From: Micromonospora citrea
GTDB taxonomy: Bacteria > Actinomycetota > Actinomycetes > Mycobacteriales > Micromonosporaceae
Length of the DNA: 64,000 nucleotides
NCBI RefSeq assembly: GCF_900090315.1
Contig: NZ_FMHZ01000002.1
Span: forward strand, 6,170,501-6,234,500
Direction: 5' to 3'
The translations under genes were made by a program, and so were the position numbers. Positions 27,941 to 40,667 of the stretch are shown here, piece after piece. The notes below the pieces were generated by a model. That model was not told where the DNA came from, made no database searches, and saw only the letters and a list, made by a program, of their open reading frames with translations. Position 1 is the stretch's first letter. Every line of letters begins with the position of its first letter.

Positions 27941-28600
27941 ATGGCCATCCGCGAGATCGACACCACGCTGCCGGTCGTCCGGACGCTGCCCGCGCCGGGT
28001 CGTTACCTGTGCGGCCTGACCTTCGACGGTGAGTTCTTCTGGCACTCCGACCAGGAGGCCGGCGAGATCTACGCCCTCGCCCCGGGCGACGGCACCGTCG
28101 TGCGGACGCTGTCCTGCCCCCGGGTGCGCGCCGACCTCACCGTGGGCGGCGGCGCGCTCTGCCAGGTCGGCGGCCGGCCGAAGCGGATCCTGCTGATCGA
28201 TCCGCTCACCGGCGACGTGCTCGGCGAGAAGGAGGTGGCCCCGCCCAGCGGCCGGCTCTGCGGGGTGGAGACCAAGGGCGTGGCGATGTGGATGGGGCTG
28301 CGCGGGCCGTCGGTCGTGCAACTGCGCGACGTCGCCACCATGACCGTGCAGCGCGAGTTCCCGGTGCCCGGCGTGCCGTCCGGGCTGACGGTCGCCGGGG
28401 ACCTCGTGGTCTACGCCGACTTCGAGGGCGCGATGCTGCGGGCGGTCGACGCCCGGCACGGCACGCTGCGCGGGCAGGCCCCCGTGGCCGGGCGGCCGGT
28501 GGGCCTGACCTGGGACGGCGGGCTGCTCTGGTACGCCGACTTCGCCGGCCGCCGGCTGGCCGCGGTGCGGCTGCCCGACCTGCTCGCCACCGGCTGCTGA
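27941..28600 (+). CDS. small beta-propeller-like protein, unknown function (copy 1)
   Basis: 219 residues, no signal peptide. The sequence runs in repeated blades of about 40 residues, each with a Leu-Thr-W/F-D-G or L-x-W-Y-A-D turn ([24 protein letters not shown]). That suggests a five-bladed propeller like SMP-30 or glutamine-cyclotransferase relatives. The catalytic acids of those enzymes cannot be identified with confidence. A paralogue is at 46431-47066. The ATG follows GAAAGGGG, 83 bp past calE6. It may bind a pathway intermediate; function unknown. Confidence 0.8.
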   Translation: MAIREIDTTLPVVRTLPAPGRYLCGLTFDGEFFWHSDQEAGEIYALAPGDGTVVRTLSCPRVRADLTVGGGALCQVGGRPKRILLIDPLTGDVLGEKEVAPPSGRLCGVETKGVAMWMGLRGPSVVQLRDVATMTVQREFPVPGVPSGLTVAGDLVVYADFEGAMLRAVDARHGTLRGQAPVAGRPVGLTWDGGLLWYADFAGRRLAAVRLPDLLATGC

Positions 28601-28620
28601 CCCCGCCGACCGGCCGGGAG

Positions 28621-28695
28621 GTGGTCATGCCCGGCCGGGACCCGGCCCGAAGCGCCGGGACGTGGTCATGCCCGCCCGTGGGATGGTCATGCCCG
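28621..28695 (+). repeat. three short direct repeats at the end of the DUF899 gene
   Basis: The 13-mer GTGGTCATGCCCG occurs at 28621-28633 and 28662-28674, and with one change at 28683-28695. The last copy overlaps the stop codon of the minus-strand DUF899 gene. Confidence 0.75.
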
Positions 28696-29394
28696 GTCGG
28701 GGACGTAGTCGTTGCCGGCGTACCAGTCGCCACGGCCGCGCGGCAGCAGATCCAGGACGTTCCACACCGGGCTGAGCAGGTCGATGCCGCGTTCGCCGCC
28801 GTCGGGGAAGCTCGCCGGGGCGGAGTAGAAGTGCCGCACCCGGTCGCCCTCGGCGCGCAGCACGCTGGCCATCGGCCGCTGCGTGCCGTCCGGGTGCTCG
28901 GCGCGCAGGTCGGCGTTGAACGACGTCCCGTGGCTGGACAGGATCCGCAGGCCGGTCCAGCCCCGCCGCCGGGCCCAGTCCCGCAACCGGGGCAGCGGCG
29001 CCTTGGCCACCACCGCGACGGCGGTGTGCCGACGCAGGTGCGGGAGCACCCCGTGGAAGCCGTCCACCCACAGCGAGCACATCGGACAGGCCTCGGCGGC
29101 GTCCGGGGCGAACATCAGGTGGTAGACGAAGAGGGTGTCGTGCTCCTCGAACAGCTCGCGCAGCCGGACGTCGCGGGTCGGCTCCGACCGGTCCAGGTCG
29201 GCCGGTCCCTCGGCGAGCCGGTAGTCGGCCAGCAGCGGGCCGGGCGGCATCCGGCGCCGTGCCGCGGCGACCCGTTCGAGCTGGTCCCGCAGCTCCTGCT
29301 CGGCCGACGCGAGCGACCGCCGGGCGGCCACGTGCGCGGCGTCGGCGCCGACGGGCCAGCTCGGCAGCGCGGTCTCGTGCTCGACGTCGGCCAT
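28687..29394 (-). CDS. DUF899 thioredoxin-like family protein
   Basis: 235 residues. The DUF899 pattern is clear: [19 protein letters not shown], then [15 protein letters not shown], a [13 protein letters not shown] block with a Cys-x-x-Cys pair, and NDYVPDR at the end. The family has a thioredoxin-like fold; the CPMC pair could be redox active. ATG at 29394 follows GGAGTGTGGCA. In a cluster that makes a trisulfide, a dithiol protein may matter, but many unrelated actinomycete loci have DUF899 genes. Confidence 0.85.
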   Translation of the reverse strand: MADVEHETALPSWPVGADAAHVAARRSLASAEQELRDQLERVAAARRRMPPGPLLADYRLAEGPADLDRSEPTRDVRLRELFEEHDTLFVYHLMFAPDAAEACPMCSLWVDGFHGVLPHLRRHTAVAVVAKAPLPRLRDWARRRGWTGLRILSSHGTSFNADLRAEHPDGTQRPMASVLRAEGDRVRHFYSAPASFPDGGERGIDLLSPVWNVLDLLPRGRGDWYAGNDYVPDRA

Positions 29395-29499
29395 TGCCAC
29401 ACTCCTCCGCGACGGTCGGGCCACCTCCGGCAGGCTACCCGCCCGGTACCCGCCGTGACGTTTCCACCACGCGGACGCCCCATGCGTTACGCTTTAAAA

Positions 29500-30393
29500 A
29501 TGCGTGGTGTTTTGCTCGCTGGTGGCACCGGCTCGCGGATGTGGCCGGTGACCCGGGCGGTCTCCAAGCAACTGATGCCGGTCTACGACAAGCCGATGAT
29601 CTTCTATCCGCTGAGCACCCTCGTGACGGCCGGTGTGCGGGAGATCCTCATCATCACGCGCCCCGACGAGCAGGCGCTGTTCCGGCGCCTGCTCGGCGAC
29701 GGCGACCAGTGGGGCCTCGACCTGCGGTACGCGGTGCAGGAGCGCCCGGAGGGCATCGCCCACGCGCTCCTGCTGGCTGCGGACTTCCTCGCCGGCGGGC
29801 CGGCGGTGCTCATCCTCGGCGACAACATCATCCACTCCGCCGAGCTGGACCGGCAGCTCGCCGAGCTGACGGACGTGGACGGCGGGCTGGTCTTCGGGCT
29901 CCCGGTGGCGGACCCGCGGCCCTTCGGGGTGCTCGACTTCGACGACTGCGGCGCCGTTCGGGACATCGTGGAGAAGCCGCTGGTCCCGCCGTCCCGGTAC
30001 GCCGTACCCGGCCTCTACGTCTACAGCTCGGACGTCGTATCCGTCGCCGCTGAGCTGACGCCGAGCGCCCGCGGCGAGCTGGAGATCACCGACGTCAACC
30101 GGGCGTACCTGCGCCGGGGCCGGCTGGAGGTGCGGCTGCTCGGGCGGCGGACCGCGTGGCTGGACACCGGCCGGTTCGGCGACCTGATGAAGGCGGCGGA
30201 GTACGTGCGCGTGATCGAGGAGCGGCACGGGGTCAAGGTCGGCTGCGTCGAGGAGGCGGCCTGGCGCGCCGGTCTGCTCGACGACGCGGCGATGCGTCGC
30301 CTCGCGGTGCCGCTGCGCGCCAGCGGGTACGGCGACTACCTGCTGCGCCTGCTCGACGGCGAGCGTCCGGCGCGCCCGGCCGCCGTCGGGTGA
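29500..30393 (+). CDS. rmlA: glucose-1-phosphate thymidylyltransferase (RmlA type; CalS7-like)
   Basis: 297 residues. Nucleotidyltransferase motif [12 protein letters not shown] (5-16), [29 protein letters not shown], and the RmlA-type [13 protein letters not shown] near 220. It makes TDP-glucose, the common precursor of all the deoxysugars in the pathway. No ribosome site precedes either ATG 29500 or the in-frame ATG 29482, so the mRNA may be leaderless; 29500 fits the family start. The calicheamicin counterpart is CalS7 from memory. Confidence 0.93.
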   Translation: MRGVLLAGGTGSRMWPVTRAVSKQLMPVYDKPMIFYPLSTLVTAGVREILIITRPDEQALFRRLLGDGDQWGLDLRYAVQERPEGIAHALLLAADFLAGGPAVLILGDNIIHSAELDRQLAELTDVDGGLVFGLPVADPRPFGVLDFDDCGAVRDIVEKPLVPPSRYAVPGLYVYSSDVVSVAAELTPSARGELEITDVNRAYLRRGRLEVRLLGRRTAWLDTGRFGDLMKAAEYVRVIEERHGVKVGCVEEAAWRAGLLDDAAMRRLAVPLRASGYGDYLLRLLDGERPARPAAVG

Positions 30394-30440
30394 GGCCCGA
30401 AAGCGCGGGGGAGGGGTCGACGACGCCGTTGCCTCGCGAA

Positions 30441-30462
30441 CTTGCCAAACATATAGTGATCT
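30441..30462 (+). promoter_or_regulatory. promoter-like box of the methyltransferase-TldE operon
   Basis: CTTGCCAAACATATAGTGAT runs from 30441, ending about 30 bp before the start codon. Its ATA..AGTGATCT part matches the box before calS11 on the other strand. It is the only A/T-rich spot in the gap. Confidence 0.45.
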
Positions 30463-30492
30463 GTGGCCGACTCTGCCTGCGAGGAGAGCGAC

Positions 30493-31601
<1,109 letters not shown>

Positions 31602-31605
<4 letters not shown>

Positions 31606-32420
31606 CCGCGGCCTGCCCGAGCGCGCCACGCCCGGTCCGCCCGCCGGCCGGCCATCCCGGCCTGCTGGCGCTGGCCCAGTCGTACGTCGACGACGCCGCC
31701 ACCCGGGGTGAGCTGCCCCGCCGGGACCTGCGGCGGCTGCCCGGCGCCCGGGTGGACGTCGACCCGGAGTTCTGCCGCGCGGTGGCCCGGCACTTCGACC
31801 GGGCACCCCGGCGGGACGTCGGCCCGGGCCTGACGGCCCGCTACCGCAGGTTCACCGAGGAGAACCTGCGCCACTTCGCCCTGCTGGCCCGGGCCGGGAT
31901 CCGCGTCGAGCCGTGGCGGGGCCCCGGGCAGCCCTATCGGGGCGCGGCCGACCTGATCGACCGTCTCGCCCGCACCGGCGTGCTGCACGTCTACCTGACC
32001 CGGGACGGCCACGGCCCCGACGGTCCCGCCCCCGACCACCCGCTGTGCGCCCCGTCCGGCGTCACGGTCGGCGGCGTCCCGCTGCTGCACAACGACATCT
32101 TCCGGGCGGTGCACGACGTGTTCGGCCACGTCATGCTCGGCGCCTCGATGGGCGTGGCGGGCGAGTTCCTGGCCGCGTACGGGCACATGGCCATGTACCC
32201 GCCCGAGGTGCATCCCGTCGTCTTCACCGAGCAGGTCAGTCAGATCTGCTGGTTCTTCCACGGCCCACACCTGGCCGACCGGTCGGGGCGGTGGCCCCGG
32301 CGCGGCGAGCCGGGGTGGATCCCCCCGTCCGAGCGGCCCTACCCGGAGCAGAAGCTGTTCCCCTGCCCGCCGGGTTTCCTCGACCGCTTCACCGCAAGCT
32401 TCACGGAGGAAGCAGTATGA
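31602..32420 (+). CDS. putative non-heme iron enzyme with aromatic-amino-acid-hydroxylase-like metal motif
   Basis: 272 residues, no close family recognised. The centre has HNDIFRAVHDVFGHVMLG with His171 and His176 in H-x4-H spacing, followed by Glu188, His195 and Glu210 (VFTEQVSQICWFF). A His-x4-His plus downstream Glu is the iron triad arrangement of phenylalanine/tyrosine/tryptophan hydroxylases. The rest aligns only weakly by eye. The ATG overlaps the methyltransferase stop and its stop overlaps the cysteine desulfurase. It may hydroxylate an intermediate or an amino acid; function is inferred from the motif only. Confidence 0.65.
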
Positions 32421-33685
32421 CCGACACGGCTGCCCACCCCCTGTCCGCGGTGCGGGCGGAGTTCCCGTTCCTCGCCCCGTCCGGCTACGGCCCGCCGCTG
32501 GCCTATCTCGACAACGCCGCGACGACGCAGAAACCCCGCCCGGTCCTCGACGCGGTGGTCGACTTCTACACCACCGCGAACAGCAACATCGGGCGCGGCT
32601 TCTACGAGCTGAGCCGCCGGGCCACCGGCCGCTACGAGGAGGCCCGGGAGGTGGTCCGGCGGTTCGTCAACGCCGCACACGCCGACGAGATCGTGTTCAC
32701 GCGCGGCACGACGGACGCGGTGAACCTGCTCGCCGACACCTTCGCCGAGCGGATCGTCGGGCCGGGCGACGACATCGTGGTCACCGGCATGGAACACAAC
32801 TCGAACCTGCTGCCGTGGCGTCGGCTCTGCGAACGGCGCGGGGCGAGACTGCGGATCGTGCCGTCGCCGGCCGGCGGGCCGGTCCGGCCGGACGACCTGG
32901 CCGCCGTACTGGGCCACCGGACCCGCCTCGTCGCGGTCAGCCACGTCTCCAACGTGCTCGGCACCGTCAACCCGGTACGGGAACTCGCCGCCGTGGCGCA
33001 CGACCGGGGCGTGCCGGTGGTCGTCGACGGCGCGCAGGCGGTCGCGCACCTGCCCGTCGACGTGCGGGAGATCGGCGCGGACTTCTACTGCTTCTCGGGT
33101 CACAAGGTGTACGCCCCGATGGGCTCCGGGGTGCTCTACGGCCGCCGCGAGCTGCTCGCCGACCTGCCGCCCTACCAGGTGGGCGGCGGGACGGTGAAGG
33201 GCGTCTCGCACGACGCCCCGGTGTCCTACGTGCCGGTCCCGGCGCGGCTGGAGGCCGGCACCCCCGACATCGGCGCGGCGGTCGGGCTGGCCACCGCGCT
33301 GACCTGGCTGGACGGCCTCGGCCGGGACGCGGTGCGGGCACACGACGCGGACCTGGTCCGGTACGCCGTCGAGGTGCTGCGCGGCGTCGACCGGGTCCGG
33401 GTCGTCGGCGACCCGGCGGCGGACCCGGCGGGCATCGTCTCCATCGCCGTGGACGGCCTGCATCCGTACGACGTGGGCGGGCACCTCGACCGGCACGGCA
33501 TCGCCGTGCGGTCGGGCGTGCACTGCGCCAGCGCGTTCCTCGACGACCTGGGGCTGCTCGGCACGGTGCGGCTCTCCTTCGCGGTCTACAGCACCCGCGA
33601 CGAGGTCGACCGGGTCGCCGAGGCGCTGCGCACCGTGCGGGCGGGGGAGTGGACCACCGACTACCCCGACACGCGGTTCCGGTGA
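32417..33685 (+). CDS. SufS/CsdA-type cysteine desulfurase
   Basis: 422 residues, group II cysteine desulfurase. Motifs are LDNAATTQKP, HNSNLLPW, VDGAQAVAHLPVDV, the PLP lysine Lys230 in SGHKVYAPMGSG, and the active-site loop RSGVHCAS with Cys370. It should strip sulfur from cysteine to form a Cys persulfide. No SufE, SufU or SufBCD genes are adjacent, so it is not a standard iron-sulfur operon. With calE6 it is a good candidate donor for the trisulfide or the thiosugar sulfur. It is coupled on both sides by overlaps. Confidence 0.93.
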   Translation: MTDTAAHPLSAVRAEFPFLAPSGYGPPLAYLDNAATTQKPRPVLDAVVDFYTTANSNIGRGFYELSRRATGRYEEAREVVRRFVNAAHADEIVFTRGTTDAVNLLADTFAERIVGPGDDIVVTGMEHNSNLLPWRRLCERRGARLRIVPSPAGGPVRPDDLAAVLGHRTRLVAVSHVSNVLGTVNPVRELAAVAHDRGVPVVVDGAQAVAHLPVDVREIGADFYCFSGHKVYAPMGSGVLYGRRELLADLPPYQVGGGTVKGVSHDAPVSYVPVPARLEAGTPDIGAAVGLATALTWLDGLGRDAVRAHDADLVRYAVEVLRGVDRVRVVGDPAADPAGIVSIAVDGLHPYDVGGHLDRHGIAVRSGVHCASAFLDDLGLLGTVRLSFAVYSTRDEVDRVAEALRTVRAGEWTTDYPDTRFR

Positions 33686-35205
33686 CCGCCGGGCCGAGCC
33701 CGGTCGTCACCCGGGAGCCGGGCTTCGACACGCTGCCGGCCGAGGAACTGGCGTCGGCCGCGCTGGGCGGGGCCCGCCGGCACGGCGCCGCCTACGCCGA
33801 CGTACGGCTGCGGCGGGTGCGGACGCTGCGCGAGCGCGTCCGCGACGGCCAGCCCGAGGGCACCCAGGAGAGCGTCGAGACCGGGGCGGGCGTGCGGGTC
33901 CTCGTCGACGGCACCTGGGGGTTCGCCGCCGGCGTCGACCTCACCCCGCCGGGGCTGGCCGCGCTGGCCGCCCGCGCCTGCGAGCAGGCCCGGACGCTGC
34001 GCCCGCTGCGGGGCGCGCCGGCGCGCCTGGCGCCCGAGCCGGTCCACGGCCCGGCGGTCTGGGAGTCGCCGTGCGAGGTGGACCCCTTCGCCGTACCCGC
34101 CGCCGAGCGGACCGCCCTGCTGGCCCGCTGGTGCGACGTGCTGCGCGCCGGCGGCGTCGACCTCGCCGAGGCGTTCCTGCAGGTCTTCCGCGAGTCCACC
34201 GTCTACCACGACAGCGAGGGCCGGCGGATCCGGCAGCGGCGGACCTGGCTGCACCCGATGGTGATCGGGTTCCGGATCGACTCCGACAACGGCGCCTTCG
34301 AGACCATGCGTACCCTCGGGCCGCCGGCCGCCCGAGGCTGGGAGTACCTGACCGGGACCGGCTGGGACTGGGCGGGGGAACTCGCCCGGATGCCCGGCCA
34401 GCTGGCCGAGAAGCTGGCCGCCCCCTCCGTCGAGCCGGGCGAGTACGACCTGGTCGTCGACCCGACCAACCTGTGGTTGACGATCCACGAGACCGTCGGG
34501 CACGCCACCGAGCTGGACCGGATCCTCGGCCGGGAGGCGGCCTTCGCCGGCACCTCGTTCGTCACGGGCGACGACGTCGGGTCGCTGCGCTACGGCTCGC
34601 CCGCGATGAACGTGGTCGCCGACCGGACCACCCCGCACGCGCTCGCCACGATCGGCTACGACGACGACGGCGTGGCCGCCCGGTCGTGGCCGCTCATCCG
34701 CGACGGGGTGCTGGTGGGCACGCAGCACGACCGGCAGACCGCCGGCGCCGCCGGGCTGGAGCGCTCCACCGGCTGCGCGTACGCCGAGTCGTACCGGCAC
34801 CTGCCCGTGCAGCGGATGCCGAACGTGTCGCTGCGTCCCGCGCCGGGCGGGCCGGACACCCGCGAACTGATCGGCCGGGTCCGGGACGGGCTGTACGTGG
34901 TCGGCGACAACAGTTTCTCCATCGACATGGCGCGGGTGAACTTCCAGTTCACCGGGCAGCGCTTCTACCGGATCCGGGACGGCCGGCTCGCCGGTCAGGT
35001 GCGCGACGCCGCGTACACCGGGACGACGCTGGAGTTCTGGCGGTCCCTGGAGGCGGTGGGCGGCCCGCAGACGTGGCTGCTGTCCGGCGCGGGGCAGTGC
35101 GGCAAGGCCCAACCGCTGCAACTCGCCGCCGCCGGACACGGGTGCCCCTCGGCGCTGTTCCGCCGCGTACGCGTCACCAGCACCCGGGCGGAGGTGCCCG
35201 CGTGA
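33682..35205 (+). CDS. tldD: TldD-like metallopeptidase subunit
   Basis: 507 residues of the TldD/PmbA (U62) family. The zinc motif HETVGH (His269, Glu270, His274) is intact, and the C-terminal GQCGKAQP gives the likely third ligand Cys. That makes it the catalytic subunit. E. coli TldD/TldE form a heterodimeric protease that degrades short unstructured peptides and matures microcin B17. The GTG overlaps the desulfurase stop; the partner gene overlaps its end. A protease in an enediyne operon may clear self-sacrificed resistance peptides or process a peptide carrier; inferred. Confidence 0.92.
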   Translation: MTAGPSPVVTREPGFDTLPAEELASAALGGARRHGAAYADVRLRRVRTLRERVRDGQPEGTQESVETGAGVRVLVDGTWGFAAGVDLTPPGLAALAARACEQARTLRPLRGAPARLAPEPVHGPAVWESPCEVDPFAVPAAERTALLARWCDVLRAGGVDLAEAFLQVFRESTVYHDSEGRRIRQRRTWLHPMVIGFRIDSDNGAFETMRTLGPPAARGWEYLTGTGWDWAGELARMPGQLAEKLAAPSVEPGEYDLVVDPTNLWLTIHETVGHATELDRILGREAAFAGTSFVTGDDVGSLRYGSPAMNVVADRTTPHALATIGYDDDGVAARSWPLIRDGVLVGTQHDRQTAGAAGLERSTGCAYAESYRHLPVQRMPNVSLRPAPGGPDTRELIGRVRDGLYVVGDNSFSIDMARVNFQFTGQRFYRIRDGRLAGQVRDAAYTGTTLEFWRSLEAVGGPQTWLLSGAGQCGKAQPLQLAAAGHGCPSALFRRVRVTSTRAEVPA

Positions 35206-36575
35206 GGACGCCACGGCCACGGGAGACTGTCGAGATCGCGCTCGCCGCCGCGCGCGGCGGCGACTGCGTGGTGATCGTGGAGCAGGGCCCCGACACGCAC
35301 CTGCGCTGGGCGGACAACGCGCTGACCGGCAGCGGCAGCGGTGACGTGCACCGGGTGTCGGTGGTGAGCGTGGTCGCCGGCCGGGTGGGCGCGGTGTCGC
35401 TGTGCGGGCCGGCCGACCGGGCCGAGATCGTGGCGCTGGTCCGGGCGGCGGAGGAGGCCGCCCGGCAGGCCCCGCCGGCCCCGGACGCGCGACCCCTGCC
35501 CGCCCCCGGGGCCGGGTCGCCGCACTGGGACGATCCGGTCCCGGCGGCGCCGCCGGTGCTGGCCGGGCTGGTCGACCAGCTCGCCGCGGGGTTCGCCCGG
35601 GCCCGGCGCGACGGCGGCGTGCTGCACGGGTACGCCGAACACCGGCTGCGCAGCACGTTCCTCGGCACCTCGACGGGCGTGCGGCTGCGGCACGACGAGG
35701 CGGCCGGGCACCTCGAGCTGACCGCGCGCGGGCCGGACGGCCATCCGGTGTGGACGAACGCCGTGACGACCGACTTCACCGACGTGTCGGTGGCGGCGTT
35801 GCAGGACGAACTGGACCGGCGCCTGCGCTGGGGGCGGCGGCGGGTCGAGCTGCCGCCCGGCCGGTACGAGTGCCTGCTGCCGCCGACCGCCGTCGCGGAC
35901 CTGATGAACTACGCCTACACCACGGCGGGCGCCCGGGCGGCGGCGCAGGGCAGGACGGTCTACAGCGGGTCGGGCGGTCGCACCCGGATCGGCGAGCGGC
36001 TCGCCGGCGTGCCGTTGACCCTGCGCAGCGATCCGGCGGTCGACGGGCTGCGCTGCGCGCCGTTCCTGGTGGCGCCGTCGTCGACGCCGACGAGGTCGGT
36101 GTTCGACAACGGTCTCCCGCTGGGCCCGACCCGCTGGTGGGACGAGGGCCGGCTGCGGTCGCTGGTGCAGACCCGCGACAGCGCGGACGAGCTGGGCATG
36201 CCGCTCACGCCCGTGGTGGACAACCTCATCCTCGAGGGGCCGGGCGGCGCGTCCCCCGCCGACCTCGTCGCGGCGACCCGCAACGGCCTGCTGCTGACCA
36301 GCCTCTGGTACATCCGCGAGGTCGACCTCGCCACCATGGCCCTGACCGGGCTGACCCGCGACGGCGTCTACCTGGTGCGCGACGGCGAGGTCGTCGGCGC
36401 GGTCAACAACTTCCGGTTCAACGACAGCCCGCTGGACATGGCGGCCCGGGTCACCGAGGTGGGCGCCACGGTGCCGACCCGCGCCCGGGACTGGGGCGAC
36501 GCCGTGGCGCGTACGGCCATGCCGATGCTGCGCGTCCAGGACTTCCGGCTGACCGCCGCCACCCACGCGGTCTGA
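35202..36575 (+). CDS. tldE: TldE/PmbA-like subunit
   Basis: 457 residues, PmbA/TldE branch: no HExxxH motif, but the family segments HGYAEHRLRSTFLGTSTG, GRYECLLPPTAVADLMNY and a C-terminal NNFRFNDSPLDM are present. It should pair with the TldD encoded just upstream, giving a complete heterodimer. It is the last gene of the five-gene coupled unit. A 298-bp gap with its own promoter separates it from the next gene. Confidence 0.9.
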   Translation: MRTPRPRETVEIALAAARGGDCVVIVEQGPDTHLRWADNALTGSGSGDVHRVSVVSVVAGRVGAVSLCGPADRAEIVALVRAAEEAARQAPPAPDARPLPAPGAGSPHWDDPVPAAPPVLAGLVDQLAAGFARARRDGGVLHGYAEHRLRSTFLGTSTGVRLRHDEAAGHLELTARGPDGHPVWTNAVTTDFTDVSVAALQDELDRRLRWGRRRVELPPGRYECLLPPTAVADLMNYAYTTAGARAAAQGRTVYSGSGGRTRIGERLAGVPLTLRSDPAVDGLRCAPFLVAPSSTPTRSVFDNGLPLGPTRWWDEGRLRSLVQTRDSADELGMPLTPVVDNLILEGPGGASPADLVAATRNGLLLTSLWYIREVDLATMALTGLTRDGVYLVRDGEVVGAVNNFRFNDSPLDMAARVTEVGATVPTRARDWGDAVARTAMPMLRVQDFRLTAATHAV

Positions 36576-36766
36576 GCCCCGCCGCGCCTCCGTGCGCCCC
36601 CACCAGCCCGTCCGGGCGATTTCGATTCGTCGTGGCGTGGGCCGGTTGAGGAACAAATAGCGTCCGTGGGATGTGCGGCTGCGGCGATTCGATCCTCCCG
36701 TGCGGTGATCCCCTTCAGTCATACGCGAAAGCGGACATTATTTCGCAAACGATCAATGTGAGCCCG

Positions 36767-36795
36767 TTGACAGTCACTTTAGAAAACAATAGCGT
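36767..36795 (+). promoter_or_regulatory. promoter of the 36874 gene
   Basis: TTGACA (36767-36772) and TAGCGT (36790-36795) are spaced 17 bp, the best -35 consensus in the window. The start codon is 79 bp downstream. A near repeat of the -10 region (AACAAATAGCGTCCG) lies at about 36651-36665. Confidence 0.65.
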
Positions 36796-36873
36796 TCGGG
36801 TCAGTGGTCCTCCGGGTTGAGCAAGCGTCAAAGACGGCGCCAAGGCATCCGGGGAATACAGGGAGGTGGAGCC

Positions 36874-38076
36874 GTGACTGACACGGCGAGAGAGACCTAC
36901 GAGTCACTCAACATCGAGCCGAAGCCGCTGCGGCCGCACATCCTGGCTGCGGCGACGGTCGTCTTCGGCGACGACTACTACGGTGGCCGTCGGGAGACGA
37001 TCAACCTGTCGGGCTTCGTGCAGATGAACAAGTGGCCGATGCCGGGGTTCAAGCACACCGTCGACGAGGACGGGACGGCGAGCTTCAACCTGGAGCTCAT
37101 CAGCGCCCCCGAGGTCGGCATCAAGGGGTTCAGCTACACGCTGAACGACCGGATCCAGATCCTGTCGAACCCGTACCTGCCGAACACCGGTCACATCAAG
37201 CAGATCGTGCCCGGTAAGAACTTCCCCGCGGAGTTCTACATCCGGCGGTTCGGCATCCTGGAGACCAGCACCATGCGGCTGGCCCACCGGGGTGTCATCG
37301 ACGTCAAGGGCATCGTGGACGGCCTTCCGCCGTACAAGACCCCGCTCACCTCGCCGTTCCTCGGCCGCCCGTACGGCGACCAGGGCGAGGTCATGCCGGC
37401 GCACAACGTGGTCCGGGGCACCAACCTCCCGGCCGCGTGGTACCCGTCGAACGACGACAACGAGGCCGTCGGCAACACGCCGAGCGCCTTCTTCGCGTCG
37501 AGCATCGGCCCGTGCGTCTCGATGCTGGTCGACCCGTCGATCATCATCCAGGCCTCGACCGAGGCGAAGATCAAGGTCGAGGTCAACGGCCGCACCGAGG
37601 AGATCGAGCTCGCCGGCGACTACCCGCTCGCCGCGGGCGCCGAGATCCTCCTCTTCGGGCCGGAGAAGCACGACCAGGGCTCCGGGGTGCTGGCCCAGCT
37701 CGCCCGTGTGGCGCTGGTGGGCAACAGCCCGGCGCTGGGCGGCAAGGTCATGCTGCGGGCCAGCTTCTTCACCGTCTCGGGCGGCCAGCTCGGCGACGGC
37801 AACGAGGAGAGCCTGAGCCGGCTGCGCTACCCGGGTGAGCTGCACTTCGACGCTCACTTCGAGCTGGTGACCCCGTCCGCCACGCTCTACGCGGCGGCCC
37901 CGGTCCACCTGAGCGGCCAGCTCAAGGACCTGGAGCCGACCGGCACGCTGCTGACCGCCGACCACGCCGACGCCGCGCTGCGGACGAAGGACGGCGAGTC
38001 CCGGGCGCGCCTGACCGGCGTGTCGCTGAAGCTCGGTGACGCGCTGGTGGGCTCGGAAGCCTACGTCAGCGCGTGA
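36874..38076 (+). CDS. unrecognised 400-residue cytosolic protein
   Basis: I do not recognise the family. GTG at 36874 sits six bases past GGGAGGTGGAGCC and is clearly the start, although the frame is open further upstream. The protein has no signal peptide or membrane helix. It is rich in alternating polar/hydrophobic stretches, suggesting a mainly beta fold, with conserved-looking stretches GDDYYGGRRETINLSGFVQM, PGKNFPAEFYIRRFG and a Leu/Gly-rich C-terminal third. It has its own strong promoter and a strong terminator, so it may be an abundant protein, perhaps a binding or resistance protein. That role is a guess from position. Confidence 0.75.
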   Translation: MTDTARETYESLNIEPKPLRPHILAAATVVFGDDYYGGRRETINLSGFVQMNKWPMPGFKHTVDEDGTASFNLELISAPEVGIKGFSYTLNDRIQILSNPYLPNTGHIKQIVPGKNFPAEFYIRRFGILETSTMRLAHRGVIDVKGIVDGLPPYKTPLTSPFLGRPYGDQGEVMPAHNVVRGTNLPAAWYPSNDDNEAVGNTPSAFFASSIGPCVSMLVDPSIIIQASTEAKIKVEVNGRTEEIELAGDYPLAAGAEILLFGPEKHDQGSGVLAQLARVALVGNSPALGGKVMLRASFFTVSGGQLGDGNEESLSRLRYPGELHFDAHFELVTPSATLYAAAPVHLSGQLKDLEPTGTLLTADHADAALRTKDGESRARLTGVSLKLGDALVGSEAYVSA

Positions 38077-38109
38077 CGACCAACCGCCGTTGGTAGTCCC
38101 GAAAGACGT

Positions 38110-38140
38110 CGTCCCGGGTGGCCTCCTGTCACCCGGGACG
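38110..38140 (+). terminator. terminator hairpin between the 36874 gene and clpC
   Basis: Perfect 11-bp arms at 38110-38120 and 38130-38140 with a 9-base loop, 34 bp after the stop codon at 38076. It isolates the unknown gene from clpC. Confidence 0.75.
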
Positions 38141-38165
38141 CCGTCACTCTCCAGGGGTGGCAGAC

Positions 38166-40663
<2,498 letters not shown>

Positions 40664-40667
<4 letters not shown>

